Origin: Odoribacter sp. Z80
GTDB taxonomy: Bacteria > Bacteroidota > Bacteroidia > Bacteroidales > Marinifilaceae
Assembly: GCF_009935865.1 (NCBI RefSeq)
Contig: NZ_QWEL01000016.1
Coordinates: 1-64,000 of the forward strand
Direction: 5' to 3'
Length of the DNA: 64,000 nt
The stretch's first letter is position 1, and the number at the start of each line of letters is the position of its first letter. The notes under the pieces are model-generated. The model was not told where the DNA came from and did not search any database. It was given only the letters and a program-made list of their open reading frames with translations. Positions 51,475 through 60,192 of this stretch are shown in pieces. A program made the position numbers and the translations under genes.

Positions 51475-53160
51475 CTATTTCACAATTTGCATATAAACGG
51501 GGTCGCCTTTATAAGGATAAAATGCTATATCGGTGGCAGCCCGTTTTTTCAGGTCCGGTTGCATATCAACGGCTTTTGTCAAAGCTGCACCCATTTCCTT
51601 GGTATCTTTCACTCTCGCTGCGGCAACTGCCATCAGATAGTAATCCATAGCGTTCTGCATCTTAATCTTATGAAAAGTATTCAATGCTGCCCGGTTATCA
51701 TTATTCATCAACTGAGAATAAGCCAAATAAATATTCGGCTGATCTTTCAAATAAGGAATAGCTTTGGCATAGTTTCCGTCTTCCATCAAAACCAGTCCCA
51801 TATTATAGCGGGCTTCTTTACGAAGCTTAGCTTTGTCAAAACACTGGGCAGCTTCCCGCTTATGCCCCATTCTTGCATGAACAACCCCCAGATTGTTATT
51901 TACCGTAGCATCCTGCTTCAAAGCAATAGCAGATTCCAGCAATTTCTGAGCCTTGGCATATTCCTTGTTATTAATTGCCATGACAGCCAGGTCATTCAGC
52001 AACTGCCAATTCGTCTGAGCCGTCACCGCAGGCGTCTTTTCCGTCAGCTGAGGGGCAAAATAAGTGAGTTGAACATCCTCCTGCACAGTTGTCGGTTCCG
52101 TATAGAACACAAAAAAGTCTGCACGGCGAAGAACCGGAAGGATGACATCTTGCAACTCAGGAACTTTTGAAATATAAGAATCAATCACTTTATTCCGGGC
52201 CTTTGCGTTCGGTGCATCTTTCAACTCTTTAATAATCTGTTCTTTATTCTGAATATCAGAATCTTCAAGCAACATATACAGTCCGTTCCAATTTTCAGAT
52301 ACCGTCTGCTGCACTACAAACTTCGGATTACGGGCCATTGGCGTATTCTGCAAATTCAAATCCTTCTCAAAGAATGTTTTAGCCGAACGGAAACGATTAT
52401 TGGCTAAGTTCTTATTCAGGCGTTCTGCCCCTTCCGGCGAGTTGGAAACATAAATAAACATATTTGTAATCTTAGCATTTTTATCTGCCAACACTTTTTC
52501 CATAGCCTTCACTGCCTGAGACATCACCGGAGAATTCTGTTGAGCCTCAGAAATAGCAGACTTACCTAAGGGAAACATGACATAACCACTCACAACGCCG
52601 ACACCGGTAGCCGGAACATCCTCCACAAAGGTCTCTGTCATAACCGGAACATAATTCACCCCATTCAATGAAAATGCCGGTTGTTTCCATACCTTTATCC
52701 CGTTCTTATTCAAAATAACCGGACTCAACATAAAGGCTTTCTTCCCCCGCATGGCTTCAATATCTGCCCAAAGCACCCCATTTTCCATACCCGGCTTGAA
52801 ATTAAAAGACATTTTTTGGGTAAAACTACTCCCTTTATCATAGTCGACAACCGGATAGTTGGCATCTTTCACCTTCTCTCCCTGTAAATACATCGGCTGC
52901 AATTTCAGCATTTGATTCCCGTATTGCAATTTCGGGGTAATCTTCAGAATCAGTTTCTTGTCAAATTGTTTCGGAGCAAAGTTCACCGTATAATTAAAGT
53001 CCACCACTCCGTTTACTGCCTCCAATTGCTGCGGATTAACATAACCAACGACTGCCGTTTCAATCACCTCCTTTTGTAACTTTTTCATTGAATTACAACC
53101 GGCCATGAAAAACGCCAGTACCAGCGCAATCAATCCCGTCATAAAAAATGTACGTTTCAT
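51475..53160 (-). CDS. lipoprotein with an OmpA-like central region and C-terminal TPR repeats
   Basis: A 561-residue protein with a lipoprotein signal (LIALVLAFFMAGC, lipobox MAGC). The N-terminal 190 residues are beta-rich (VVDFNYTVNFAPKQFDKKL). The middle (about 195-300) resembles a divergent OmpA-like domain: VMFPLGKSAISEAQ, MFIYVSNSPEGAERLNKNLANNRFRSAKTFFE. The C-terminal third has TPR-like repeats with NNKEYAKAQKLLESAIAL and VHARMGHKREAAQCFDKAKL. It is a Bacteroidetes envelope protein, probably an outer-membrane lipoprotein with a scaffolding role. I do not know a characterised orthologue. Confidence 0.8.
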   Translation of the reverse strand: MKRTFFMTGLIALVLAFFMAGCNSMKKLQKEVIETAVVGYVNPQQLEAVNGVVDFNYTVNFAPKQFDKKLILKITPKLQYGNQMLKLQPMYLQGEKVKDANYPVVDYDKGSSFTQKMSFNFKPGMENGVLWADIEAMRGKKAFMLSPVILNKNGIKVWKQPAFSLNGVNYVPVMTETFVEDVPATGVGVVSGYVMFPLGKSAISEAQQNSPVMSQAVKAMEKVLADKNAKITNMFIYVSNSPEGAERLNKNLANNRFRSAKTFFEKDLNLQNTPMARNPKFVVQQTVSENWNGLYMLLEDSDIQNKEQIIKELKDAPNAKARNKVIDSYISKVPELQDVILPVLRRADFFVFYTEPTTVQEDVQLTYFAPQLTEKTPAVTAQTNWQLLNDLAVMAINNKEYAKAQKLLESAIALKQDATVNNNLGVVHARMGHKREAAQCFDKAKLRKEARYNMGLVLMEDGNYAKAIPYLKDQPNIYLAYSQLMNNDNRAALNTFHKIKMQNAMDYYLMAVAAARVKDTKEMGAALTKAVDMQPDLKKRAATDIAFYPYKGDPVYMQIVK

Positions 53161-53296
53161 ACCTCTTGTTTTTAGTTTAACTTAATTCATTCCATTTTTC
53201 TACTACATACCTCTTTTAACGCACGGCAAAAACGAAAGTTACTCCGCAATCCCGGATTTCATCCGATATCAGAAGTTATAATTTCCGTTTTATTCC

Positions 53297-53304
53297 TATC
53301 TTTG
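53297..53304 (+). promoter_or_regulatory. -7 element TATCTTTG for the acyltransferase gene
   Basis: TATCTTTG matches TAnnTTTG and lies 20 bp before the ATG at 53325. The -33 element is weak. Confidence 0.55.
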
Positions 53305-53324
53305 TAAACCAAAATCACTATCTT

Positions 53325-54164
53325 ATGACAGACAATAATCGCTTAAAACCAATATATATCGAACAAATATTTAAAGGCAAAAACCCCGGACTCGCTAAAA
53401 TGATTCCGGGTTTCATCTATACTTATCTGAAAAAAATTATTCACCAGAACGATATAAACGACTTTATCACCCGGTACGGCGACCGGACGGGACTGGATTT
53501 CTCAGATGCCATTCTCGAATTTCTCCGGGTATCCTACAAAGTTGTGGGTGAAGAAAACCTGCCTCCTCAAAACGGACGCTATATATTCGTCAGCAATCAC
53601 CCATTGGGTGGACCGGACGGTATTATCCTGATTTCTTTCCTGGGCACACACTATCCCCGGTTAAAATTCCCGGTCAATGACCTTCTGCTGAACCTGAAAA
53701 AACTGAACAACATCTTCCTTCCGGTAAATAAACACGGCGCACAAGCCAAAGAAGCCGTAACTGCAATAGAAGAAGCCTACGCTTCCGACTGTCAAATGAT
53801 TATGTTTCCCGCCGGACTGGTCAGCCGCAAACAAAAAGGAGTCATCCGGGACCTCGAATGGCAAAAAAGTTTCGTTTCCAAGGCAATTCAACACCAACGG
53901 GACATCATCCCTATTTTTATAGAAGGGAAAAACTCCGACTTTTTCTATCGCCTGGCTAATTTCCGGAAAAAAATCGGATTAAAAGCCAATATCGAAATGC
54001 TTTACCTTCCCGACGAAACATTCAAACAACGCGGCCGGACTTTCACCATCCGCATCGGCAAACGTATTCCCTGGCAAAGCCTGGACCATAGCAAAAAACC
54101 GCTGGAATGGGCCCAGGAAATCAAAAAGAAAGTTTACGGGCTCCAGGAACTACAAACGGAATAA
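53325..54164 (+). CDS. lysophospholipid acyltransferase-like (PlsC/GlsA-type) protein
   Basis: A 279-residue protein of the PlsC superfamily. The acyltransferase block 1 reads SNHPLGGPDG, with five residues between His and Asp instead of the usual four. Block 3 reads IMFPAGLVSRKQKG, equivalent to FPEGTRS, and block 4 is IIPIFIEGKNSDFFYRLA. This variant is typical of a Bacteroidetes branch that includes O-acyltransferases for amino-acid lipids. It should acylate a lysolipid at the inner membrane, but the acceptor is uncertain. It is convergent with the MBL gene, 7 bp apart. Confidence 0.85.
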   Translation: MTDNNRLKPIYIEQIFKGKNPGLAKMIPGFIYTYLKKIIHQNDINDFITRYGDRTGLDFSDAILEFLRVSYKVVGEENLPPQNGRYIFVSNHPLGGPDGIILISFLGTHYPRLKFPVNDLLLNLKKLNNIFLPVNKHGAQAKEAVTAIEEAYASDCQMIMFPAGLVSRKQKGVIRDLEWQKSFVSKAIQHQRDIIPIFIEGKNSDFFYRLANFRKKIGLKANIEMLYLPDETFKQRGRTFTIRIGKRIPWQSLDHSKKPLEWAQEIKKKVYGLQELQTE

Positions 54165-54171
54165 AAAAAAC

Positions 54172-54972
54172 TCATATTTCCATCCGCTCCAAATCGTCTG
54201 GCACAAAAACATTTCCGGAAAATACCTCCCTGGCTTCAGACGAATACCTTATTTTGCGAGAAGCCAGGTTTTTATCCTCCGTATGATACAAAACCAGATT
54301 TTTTATTCCCAATTTCCCCGCCAGCCTGCCTGCATCCAAAGCTGTACTATGGTGTTTCTCATAGGGTGAGAATATTTCCCGCTCGGCGTATAAACAAAAA
54401 GCCTCACACAGCAACCAATCCGCCCCCTCGACATAATTCCGGCAAACCTCATTATAAGGTTCGTCTCCCAAACAAACCAGCAATTCCCCGCTTGACAACT
54501 CAGCCCGGAAACCGAACTGCTTCATCTTGGTGGAAGCAATATCGAAAAACTGCAATTTCATCCCGCATACCTCTGCCCGGCTACCGTCCTCCACTCGCTG
54601 AAACACAATACGCTCTCCGATATACTTCACGATCTTTCCCGACAGCGTCAAACGACAAAAAAGAGTCAGTGCATCAATCACTTCTTCATGACCATACACC
54701 ACAAAATTACCTGTATACTCTCCTTTAGACATCAGTGTCGCTATCTTCCGAATCACCCAGATACTCCCTAAAATATGGTCTGTATGGGCATGGGTTATAA
54801 ACATACGGTGGATAGACATAAAAGCAATATCCGCCTTTTCCAATTGATTGAATATTCCGTTACCGCCTCCGGCATCTACCAGAAAACACTCCCCTTCCTG
54901 ACAAAAAGCAAAACAGGTATTATAACAACGGGTTGCCATAGCATTCCCCGTACCCAGCATGATTAATTCCAT
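54172..54972 (-). CDS. MBL-fold hydrolase, ribonuclease Z-like
   Basis: A 266-residue protein. The metal-binding motif THAHTDHILGS (HxHxDH) lies at about residues 60-70, preceded by the family start MELIMLGTGNAMATRCYNTC. Further ligands are probably in LLVCLGDEPYNEV (D) and EKHHSTALDAG (H). It resembles the RNase Z/ElaC class, but it lacks the long exosite arm and is shorter than tRNase Z (about 300). So a tRNA 3' role is not certain and it may act on another phosphodiester. Confidence 0.85.
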   Translation of the reverse strand: MELIMLGTGNAMATRCYNTCFAFCQEGECFLVDAGGGNGIFNQLEKADIAFMSIHRMFITHAHTDHILGSIWVIRKIATLMSKGEYTGNFVVYGHEEVIDALTLFCRLTLSGKIVKYIGERIVFQRVEDGSRAEVCGMKLQFFDIASTKMKQFGFRAELSSGELLVCLGDEPYNEVCRNYVEGADWLLCEAFCLYAEREIFSPYEKHHSTALDAGRLAGKLGIKNLVLYHTEDKNLASRKIRYSSEAREVFSGNVFVPDDLERMEI

Positions 54973-54998
54973 ATCAAAATTATTTCATAAAACTCTTT

Positions 54999-56066
54999 TC
55001 AATATCTTCCGCAAAACCTCAGAAATTCCTTCCCTGCCGATTCCACCAACCTGGGTTCAACTCCGTTTTCCTGCTCAAAAAAAGAGACAGTAAAAGAAAT
55101 CCGTTCCTTCCCCTGTTTTTTTGTCCAGTTCCCAACAATCTTTCCCTGATAAAGGAGAACAGGATAAAAAATTCCCCACTTGTTATGAACCTTCGGAACA
55201 TGTACAGCATCCAAAGCGGCACTCCGGTCCTTGTAAGCAATTAAATATTCGTCATAAGAGGGCAAAAAATGAAAACAATCCCCCTTCCCGCTCTCTCTGC
55301 AAGACTGATGGAACAAAAACTCCTGACCGCCTATACATTCGCGGCACAACCCGTTTCCCAACGCCCCGACAGCCCTCTTTGCTTCCGAAATCGTCAAACC
55401 GGACCACCAGATAAAATCTTTCAAGGTAGCCGGAGCATGGCTCCGGAAATAATTCAAGGCCAACTTAGCCAGCGCCTCTTCTCTGCTTAAATCAGGAGCA
55501 GGAGCTACCCATTCATCCAAAAGGGCATACGTCGGTTTCCCCCCTTCATCCGCCCCACTACACAAAATCCCCTCCACCTCACTCCGAAGCAGATAACGTC
55601 TCACCCGCTCCGCATCAACAGGAATTCCCGCCCTTTTCAACTCCTCCTCTATCCTCTCCTTCGTCATACACCGCCGCCCCGATAAAACTTTTCCGAACAA
55701 ATCATTACAACGGGTGTATAAATCCTCCGGTATATCAATTCCTTTTCCTTTCGACCATAAATCAATACATTTTTTCACCCGCAGCCCGGACAACTTCAAC
55801 ATCCAACGTATATCCTCCCCGGCAACCAGATGCCATGTAGGCCGCATAACATGCATCCGCACAATTTCCCCCCGTTGCAAAGCCTCATTTACAGTAGCCA
55901 GAGAACCTTGCTTCAACCGTAACCCGACAGCCCATTTGACCATAGCATAATCCTGGGCCTGCATGGCCCCCATCCACCCTACCAGTTCTCCGGCCCGTTC
56001 AAAAGCAGGAGTAACCAACTGCTGATTTTTTATCCTGACTTTTATAATCTCCTCTACCATACACAT
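54999..56066 (-). CDS. winged-helix DNA-binding protein, AlkZ-related
   Basis: A 355-residue protein of the HTH_42 family, which includes the DNA glycosylases AlkZ and YcaQ. The family catalytic-site motif is visible as GWMGAMQAQDYAMVKWAV (QxQ). Tandem winged-helix parts follow, with MRPTWHLVAGEDIRWML and LKDFIWWSGLTISEAKRAV. The C-terminal part carries SYDEYLIAYKDRSA, as in AlkZ relatives. Members unhook DNA crosslinks or remove alkylated bases; this one has not been shown to do so. It lies 7 bp downstream of the HxlR regulator gene on the same strand. Confidence 0.85.
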   Translation of the reverse strand: MCMVEEIIKVRIKNQQLVTPAFERAGELVGWMGAMQAQDYAMVKWAVGLRLKQGSLATVNEALQRGEIVRMHVMRPTWHLVAGEDIRWMLKLSGLRVKKCIDLWSKGKGIDIPEDLYTRCNDLFGKVLSGRRCMTKERIEEELKRAGIPVDAERVRRYLLRSEVEGILCSGADEGGKPTYALLDEWVAPAPDLSREEALAKLALNYFRSHAPATLKDFIWWSGLTISEAKRAVGALGNGLCRECIGGQEFLFHQSCRESGKGDCFHFLPSYDEYLIAYKDRSAALDAVHVPKVHNKWGIFYPVLLYQGKIVGNWTKKQGKERISFTVSFFEQENGVEPRLVESAGKEFLRFCGRY

Positions 56067-56073
56067 TTATAAT

Positions 56074-56424
56074 TTAGAGACGTTGCTCTCTCTCCAACAC
56101 AATCTCCTGCATATGAACAAATGCCCACTCTATCAGCCCCTCCAGATAAGGCATCAAACTATATCCCCTTTCCGTCAGGCGATACTCCACCCGGGGAGGC
56201 ACCTCCGGATAGACCTTCCGCACCACCAAACCATCCGTTTCCAAAGTCCGAAGCGTTACGGCGAGCATCCGCTGAGAAATATCACCGATACTCCGCTGTA
56301 TATCATTAAAACGCATGACCTCATTTGCTTTCAAAGTCACCAATACCAGCATTCCCCACTTGCTACTCAACCGGCTTAATACATCCCTGACCGGACAATG
56401 GTCCGTATGATGAAAATTTTTCAT
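56074..56424 (-). CDS. HxlR-family transcriptional regulator
   Basis: A 116-residue winged-helix protein of normal HxlR size. The N-terminus HTDHCPVRDVLSRLSSKWGMLVLV contains the single conserved cysteine used for redox or aldehyde sensing in relatives. The recognition helix lies in IGDISQRMLAVTLRTLETDGLVVRK, followed by the wing EVPPRVEYRLTERG. The gene is divergent from the DJ-1 gene at 56592 and upstream of the AlkZ-like gene. Palindromic sites in the shared promoter region suggest autoregulation and control of the DJ-1 protein. Confidence 0.94.
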   Translation of the reverse strand: MKNFHHTDHCPVRDVLSRLSSKWGMLVLVTLKANEVMRFNDIQRSIGDISQRMLAVTLRTLETDGLVVRKVYPEVPPRVEYRLTERGYSLMPYLEGLIEWAFVHMQEIVLEREQRL

Positions 56425-56462
56425 TTTTTAACTATTGTCTATTTCATTGAAACCCAACATCC

Positions 56463-56546
56463 GTTACTTTTCTGTAACCAACTTATCTGCAGGTGCGTTC
56501 TTGTTTTTCGAATTCATCACACCTACCTTCGCATTACAAAAGTAAT
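56463..56546. promoter_or_regulatory. two dyad sites in the HxlR/DJ-1 divergent promoter region
   Basis: GTTAC-N6-GTAAC (56463-56478) and ATTAC-AAAA-GTAAT (56533-56546) are perfect inverted repeats sharing the half-site TTAC. The second overlaps the minus-strand -7 element TACTTTTG (56544-56537) before the HxlR gene. They are good candidates for HxlR binding. Confidence 0.45.
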
Positions 56547-56591
56547 AAAGTTACGAAAAATAACTAATGTTCCACTTTATAAAATTAACAC

Positions 56592-57119
56592 ATGACAAAA
56601 CAAGTAGCCATCTTAGCTGTAAACCCGGTAAACGGAGCCGGATTATTCCAATATCTGGAAGCTTTCTTCGAAAATGGTATTTCCTGCAAGGTATTTGCAG
56701 TAGCAAACACCACCACCATCCGGAGCAATTCCGGCATTACTCTCCAGGCCGACGATATTGTAGCCCACCTAAAAGGCCACGCCAACAACTACGATGCACT
56801 GGTATTCGCCTGCGGGGATGCCGTTCCGGTTTTCAAGGACCACGCCGGAGAAACATTCAACCTCGATATGCTCTCCGTCATCAAAGAGTTTGCAGAAAAA
56901 CACAAAATCATGGCAGGCCATTGCGCAGCAGGACTGATTTTTGAAATAGCAGGAATAACAGAAGGCAAAAAAATCGCCCTCCATCCTTTAGCCAAACCCG
57001 CTATACAAAAAGCAATAGCTACGGATGAAGCAGCTGTAATCGACGATAACTTTTACACAGCGCAATGCGAACACACTATTCCTGTTCTTTTGCCCCAACT
57101 ACTCAAAGCGCTGCAATAG
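56592..57119 (+). CDS. DJ-1/PfpI family protein
   Basis: A 175-residue protein with the flavodoxin-like DJ-1 fold. The nucleophile elbow AGHCAAGLIFEIAG carries the reactive cysteine, and the family glutamate is probably in FEN near residue 25. The family includes glyoxalases, deglycases and chaperones. The HCAAG form and the overall length fit the redox or aldehyde-related branch, but the activity cannot be fixed. It is divergent from the HxlR regulator and ends at a strong terminator at 57136, so it is a single-gene unit. Confidence 0.9.
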   Translation: MTKQVAILAVNPVNGAGLFQYLEAFFENGISCKVFAVANTTTIRSNSGITLQADDIVAHLKGHANNYDALVFACGDAVPVFKDHAGETFNLDMLSVIKEFAEKHKIMAGHCAAGLIFEIAGITEGKKIALHPLAKPAIQKAIATDEAAVIDDNFYTAQCEHTIPVLLPQLLKALQ

Positions 57120-57135
57120 CATCACCAGTTACAAT

Positions 57136-57175
57136 AAAGCCGGAAACCCGCCTCTGCGGCAAAATTTCCGGCTTT
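57136..57175. terminator. bidirectional intrinsic terminator
   Basis: AAAGCCGGAAA (57136-57146) pairs perfectly with TTTCCGGCTTT (57165-57175), with an inner CCGC/GCGG stem. It lies between the convergent DJ-1 and MsrAB genes. Confidence 0.85.
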
Positions 57176-57198
57176 TCCCTGTAACTCACAATTGGTTA

Positions 57199-58290
57199 TC
57201 AATTCCTCCCGCCAAGAAAGGATAAATATTCCCCATACCCTTCTTTCTCCATCTCGTCTTTGGGAATAAAGCGCAAAGAAGCACTGTTTATACAATAACG
57301 TAACCCACCCCGTTCTTGCGGCCCATCTGTAAACACATGCCCCAAATGGGCGTTTCCGGTTTTGCTCCGGACTTCTGTTCTCCTCATCCCGTGAGAAGCA
57401 TCCGACCGTTCCTCAATCACATCCGGCCGGATAGGCTTTGAAAAACTGGGCCATCCGCAACCGGATTCAAACTTATCGGTAGATACAAACAAAGGTTCTC
57501 CGGTAGTTATATCCACATATATCCCCTCCCGGTTTTCATCCCAATAAGCATTCCGGAAAGGAGTTTCCGTTGCATTCATCTGAGTTACAGCATATTGTAA
57601 CGGAGTTAGTCTTTCCTTCAAAACCGCATCTCCGGGACGGCTAAAAACACGTTTCTCCACCGCTTCCGGAACATCCGCCAGTCTATTGGCATCCCTGGCC
57701 TGTTGGAACAAAACCGGGTCTATATGACAATATCCGCCCGGATTCTTCTCCAAATAATCCTGATGATACCCCTCGGCCGGATAAAAATTAATCAAAGGAC
57801 CTGCTTCCACCACCAAAGGACGATCGTATTTTAAAGATAAAACATTCAAAGCTGTCTCAATTACCGGACGGTCAGAAACATCTGTATAATAAATACCGGT
57901 ACGATATTGTGTGCCTCTGTCATTTCCCTGCCGGTTCAGGCTTGTCGGATCTATCGTTTTAAAATAAAGTTCCAGCAATAAAGGCAGTCCTACTTTTTCA
58001 GGGTCGTAAACGACCTGAACGGCCTCCGCCGCCCCGGTTCGCCCACTGCAAACCTGCTGATAAGTAGGCTTCTCCAAAGAACTATTGGCATATCCGGCCC
58101 GGGTTGACTCTACTCCCCGAATTTGCTTCATAAAATGCTCCGTTCCCCAAAAACAACCTCCCGCCAAATAAATCTCTTTTTGTCCTTCCATACTTTTCTC
58201 CTCCTGCGGAATTTCCTCTTTTTTTTCTTGCTGCATTCTGCACCCCTCCATACCTGCCAACAGAAAAAACAAAATAACTGTAACTCTCAT
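57199..58290 (-). CDS. msrAB: secreted bifunctional peptide-methionine sulfoxide reductase MsrA-MsrB
   Basis: A 363-residue protein from the ATG at 58290; a longer frame begins with TTG at 58320. The N-terminus is a hydrophobic signal ([15 protein letters not shown]), so the enzyme is probably exported; the Cys is not in an ideal lipobox. The MsrA domain (about 38-195) has the active site [13 protein letters not shown]. The MsrB domain (about 220-345) has [13 protein letters not shown] and [15 protein letters not shown] with the catalytic Cys. The CxxC zinc pairs of many MsrB forms are absent. It repairs both R and S sulfoxides of methionine in envelope proteins. Confidence 0.94.
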   Translation of the reverse strand: MRVTVILFFLLAGMEGCRMQQEKKEEIPQEEKSMEGQKEIYLAGGCFWGTEHFMKQIRGVESTRAGYANSSLEKPTYQQVCSGRTGAAEAVQVVYDPEKVGLPLLLELYFKTIDPTSLNRQGNDRGTQYRTGIYYTDVSDRPVIETALNVLSLKYDRPLVVEAGPLINFYPAEGYHQDYLEKNPGGYCHIDPVLFQQARDANRLADVPEAVEKRVFSRPGDAVLKERLTPLQYAVTQMNATETPFRNAYWDENREGIYVDITTGEPLFVSTDKFESGCGWPSFSKPIRPDVIEERSDASHGMRRTEVRSKTGNAHLGHVFTDGPQERGGLRYCINSASLRFIPKDEMEKEGYGEYLSFLGGRN

Positions 58291-58391
58291 ACCGTTTCTC
58301 TTGTATGTATCAACTCCCAATCATCCTACCTCTGTTTTACCGAAAAATACCGGAATAAAGTTACCAAATGCCCCTCTTTTCCCTATACGAC

Positions 58392-58943
58392 CTAATCGTT
58401 CATCACTTCTCTTTTCAATAAACTATAAACATTTATATCAGTATACTCACCGGAAGCCAGTAATTCACCGTCCCGCTCGGTTCCCTCCAGATGAAACCCC
58501 AGACGCCGGGGTATGGCATTACTGGAAAAGTTTTTTACAGCACACCGGATTTGGATGCGGTTCATGGAACGGCATTCCACAACCCACCCACACAAATAAC
58601 GTACACACCGGGACATGACCCCGCGTCCCTGATATTCCGGCAAAAGCCAGTAACCTATCTCCGTTCGGCAGTTCTCCCAATCCGTACTTACAAAACCAAC
58701 CAACCCGCAAAACTCTTTTCCTTTCTCAATGACATAGACCAGATTCCTTTCTTCATAAGGTACAGCAAGAACATCTGCTAAAAAAGCCTCTTCGTCCCCT
58801 TCCCGCTTCAAACGGTCAACAAACGGCAACCAGGTCACTAAATAATCCCTGTGCGTATCAATGGCTTGCCAAATCATAGAGGCATCTTCCAATAACGCCT
58901 CCCTGAGCGTATAATCCTCAAAAATAACAACCTTATCTTTCAT
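58392..58943 (-). CDS. GNAT acetyltransferase (RimJ/RimL-like)
   Basis: A 183-residue protein from the ATG at 58943; a frame five codons longer starts with TTG. The acetyl-CoA loop reads YWLLPEYQGRGVMSRCVRYL (Q/RxxGxG as QGRGV), and the C-terminal strand has RIQIRCAVKNFSSNAIPRRLGFHLEG, the RimJ/RimL and ribosomal-protein acetyltransferase pattern. YEERNLVYVIEKGKEFCGLVGFV is the usual strand 4-5 region. It should acetylate an amine, possibly a ribosomal protein N-terminus or an antibiotic or polyamine. It stands alone at the edge of the accessory island. Confidence 0.9.
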   Translation of the reverse strand: MKDKVVIFEDYTLREALLEDASMIWQAIDTHRDYLVTWLPFVDRLKREGDEEAFLADVLAVPYEERNLVYVIEKGKEFCGLVGFVSTDWENCRTEIGYWLLPEYQGRGVMSRCVRYLCGWVVECRSMNRIQIRCAVKNFSSNAIPRRLGFHLEGTERDGELLASGEYTDINVYSLLKREVMND

Positions 58944-59260
58944 TACATTTTTCAACAAAAGTACAGAAACAAAATCGTTTTCCTATCTTTGCATAGGATA
59001 AGTAATTTTCATATATCTATCTGTATGACAGCAGGAAGTAAAAAAACGAGAAGTTTACGGTAACAATTTAGCGAGAGTGTAACTGCTCTGAATTGCAGTA
59101 CTTTGCATACCTGTCAAACAACTCTATGCAAATATAGAGTTGTTATTGAACATTACCAAATAATTATAAGCGGGAAATAGTAATTCCTACCCCCAAAGGC
59201 AGGAATTACTATAAATATTTTTATGCTCTTGGATTTTTACTACACTCAAGAGAAATTTCA
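58944..59260 (+). other. intergenic region with a promoter-like element and three hairpins, possible small RNA
   Basis: TATCTTTG at 58984-58991 is a + strand -7 match with no gene downstream on that strand. Three hairpins follow: ACTGC/GCAGT (59082-59099), AACAACTCTAT/ATAGAGTTGTT (59117-59144), and ATAGTAATTCCT/AGGAATTACTAT (59177-59212) followed by a T-rich stretch. Promoter element, structured body and terminator-like end suggest an RNA of roughly 200 bases. No known family is recognised. Confidence 0.35.
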
Positions 59261-60181
59261 TTAATTCCCAGTTGAATGGGTGACTATATAATGTTTTAAA
59301 TCATGAGCAAAAATAGAGGTGTACAAACGAGCCCCCTTATCCCATAAATGTCCGCTATCTTTAAAATATTCCGGATGATTTAAAAATAGCCCTTGCGTAT
59401 GATAGTCAAAGAATGGTATTTCATTTTCTTTAGCCACATCCTTTAACGTTCCATACAAATCTGTATCAGCTTCACTATAAGCCGGTGACACCATGAACGC
59501 AAGCGCAATATGATGGCTTTTACATAGCATGATAAACTTTCTTATGTATTGCAGTTTCAATTCATCTATATTTTTAGATTTATGGACTTTGTCTAATCTT
59601 TCAGGGACAAACATAGGCCGTGGCAAAGGTATATAACCAGATTCGCTTTCTAGCTGCTTATTCACGAGTAACCCACCCATATTAGATACTGCTTTGGCAT
59701 TGTAGCGATAAAGATGGCAAAGACGATAGTACCAATAATTGCCAGCTTCTCGAAATACAGAGTCAGCTTTTTCGCTTCTTCCGATATAAGGAGCAAAAAA
59801 ACTTGTTGTTTCGAAAGAATTAGCAGAAACAGCGTAATCGCTCGTCATCAATTCCAAACAAATAATCTTTGGAGTATGATGTAACAAAATTTGATTCAAG
59901 ACAAAGTAATGGGCATAAATACAATTACTGGCATCAATGCCTCCATTGTAAACACTCATACCTATAGAATCTGACAATATAGAGGGTACATAATGAAAAT
60001 TACAACGTGAGGTGCCCAACAAGACAATATCTGCATCCACTTCATTTGCTAAATATTTTAGTTTTGGTCCCGACATGTCTTGTGTATGTTGGTTTACCCA
60101 CCACATTATTTGCCCACCAATTCTGTCCACTGCGAACAGAGCAACAAAAACAAATAAAAGGCTTTTTAATAAATTCTTCAT
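59261..60181 (-). CDS. SGNH/DltD-AlgJ-like acyl-transfer partner protein
   Basis: A 306-residue protein from the ATG at 60181 (MKNLLKSLLFVFVALFAVDRI), which opens a signal anchor; the longer frame to 60289 runs back into the MBOAT gene. The SGNH-like pattern is visible: VLLGTSRCNFHYVPS (GTS, nucleophile Ser), YNGGIDASN, and a C-terminal D-H pair in FKDSGHLWDKGA. Proteins of this kind sit beside MBOAT membrane acyltransferases and complete transfer of acyl groups to polysaccharide outside the cytoplasm. The MBOAT gene is 11 bp upstream. The AT-rich codon use differs from the rest of the window. Confidence 0.82.
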   Translation of the reverse strand: MKNLLKSLLFVFVALFAVDRIGGQIMWWVNQHTQDMSGPKLKYLANEVDADIVLLGTSRCNFHYVPSILSDSIGMSVYNGGIDASNCIYAHYFVLNQILLHHTPKIICLELMTSDYAVSANSFETTSFFAPYIGRSEKADSVFREAGNYWYYRLCHLYRYNAKAVSNMGGLLVNKQLESESGYIPLPRPMFVPERLDKVHKSKNIDELKLQYIRKFIMLCKSHHIALAFMVSPAYSEADTDLYGTLKDVAKENEIPFFDYHTQGLFLNHPEYFKDSGHLWDKGARLYTSIFAHDLKHYIVTHSTGN

Positions 60182-60192
60182 TTTCAAACAGA

